Part shown: positions 22,289 through 22,392 of the stretch, piece by piece | Position numbering within the stretch: position 1 is the first letter of the stretch | How the letters are laid out: each line of letters begins with the position of its first letter | Origin: Chthonomonadaceae bacterium | Lineage (GTDB): Bacteria > Armatimonadota > Chthonomonadetes > Chthonomonadales > Chthonomonadaceae | Length of the DNA stretch: 22,392 bases | Direction of reading: 5' to 3' | Assembly (NCBI GenBank): GCA_014377395.1 | Contig: JACMPS010000249.1 | Coordinates: forward strand, 1 to 22,392 | The notes under the pieces: model-generated | Seen by the model: the letters and a program-made list of their open reading frames with translations, nothing else | Told to the model about the DNA's origin: nothing | The model's database searches: none | Translations under genes and position numbers: made by a program

Positions 22289-22392
22289 CTAAATCCTACA
22301 GTTACCTGAAGTTCCCCGTTGTCTCTCTTTGTTGTCTCTCCTTCGGGATGTCTCCCGGTCAGTATGCCCTGCTCCCAACGGTGCTGGACAAA

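Larger units (their letters stand above)
21821..22392. other. Terminal intergenic region
   Basis: 572 bp with no supported gene. It holds the flagellin terminator, an AGTGTTAAG repeat end (21939-21947), half-copies of the hairpin elements at 22045-22070 and 22141-22164, a CCTC-GAGG hairpin near 22182-22195 and a G-rich run at 22268-22288. An ATG at 22348 opens a frame to the window end but is too short to judge. Confidence 0.6.

Noticed and set aside
22348..22392. Possible start of a new gene (ATG, frame MSPGQYALLPTVLDK) cut by the window end
   Set aside because: Only 15 codons are visible and there is no convincing ribosome-binding site; more sequence would decide.

Overview
This is a chromosomal window of about 22.4 kb from a bacterium with roughly 50% G+C. 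It carries core genes (hflX, glmS, folK), exported proteins, two type II secretion/type IV pilus F-domain proteins and a flagellin. It holds no rRNA, tRNA, phage, plasmid or transposase gene that I can recognise. The repeat-rich intergenic DNA, J-domain/TPR membrane protein, PD40 propeller, GH130 enzyme and unusual flagellin fit an uncultured lineage near Armatimonadota or a similar phylum. That placement is an impression of style, not an identification.

Layout, left to right. (1) A 3' fragment of an N-acyl-D-amino-acid amidohydrolase (1-672) is followed by a small protein resembling phosphotransferase Enzyme I but lacking its catalytic His and Cys (747-2000). A D-2-hydroxyacid dehydrogenase (1997-2995) is coupled to it by an ATGA overlap. 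(2) A lipoprotein (3071-4027) and a secreted HExxH metallopeptidase-like protein (4303-5019) follow. (3) hflX (minus) and a GH130 mannoside phosphorylase-like gene (plus) diverge from 6542-6780. (4) Converging on GH130 is a minus-strand pair: an NRAMP-like metal transporter (8016-9311), preceded by a membrane-anchored PD40 beta-propeller protein (9395-10723). A strong terminator separates the two. (5) A plus-strand run holds folK, two tandem F-domain proteins, a J-domain/TPR/multi-membrane protein, and glmS. (6) An aldo/keto reductase (minus) diverges from an orphan flagellin (plus), which ends at a long hairpin terminator.

The most unusual content lies between genes. Nearly every longer intergenic region carries one of two repeat families. 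The first is a two-hairpin element: a first stem with an A/T-rich loop, the linker GGCWACAAARGC, then a second hairpin. It occurs in both orientations, and base changes in its stems are compensated. The second is bounded by AAAGTGTTGAG-like ends; one copy has about 47-bp inverted repeats flanking an 11-bp internal hairpin, like a MITE. No transposase for either family is visible.

The other points of interest are the Enzyme I-like pseudoenzyme, a TATAAT placed so that folK may be transcribed leaderless from its GTG, a terminator 26 bases before the metal transporter start, and the paired F-domain proteins with very long disordered linkers.
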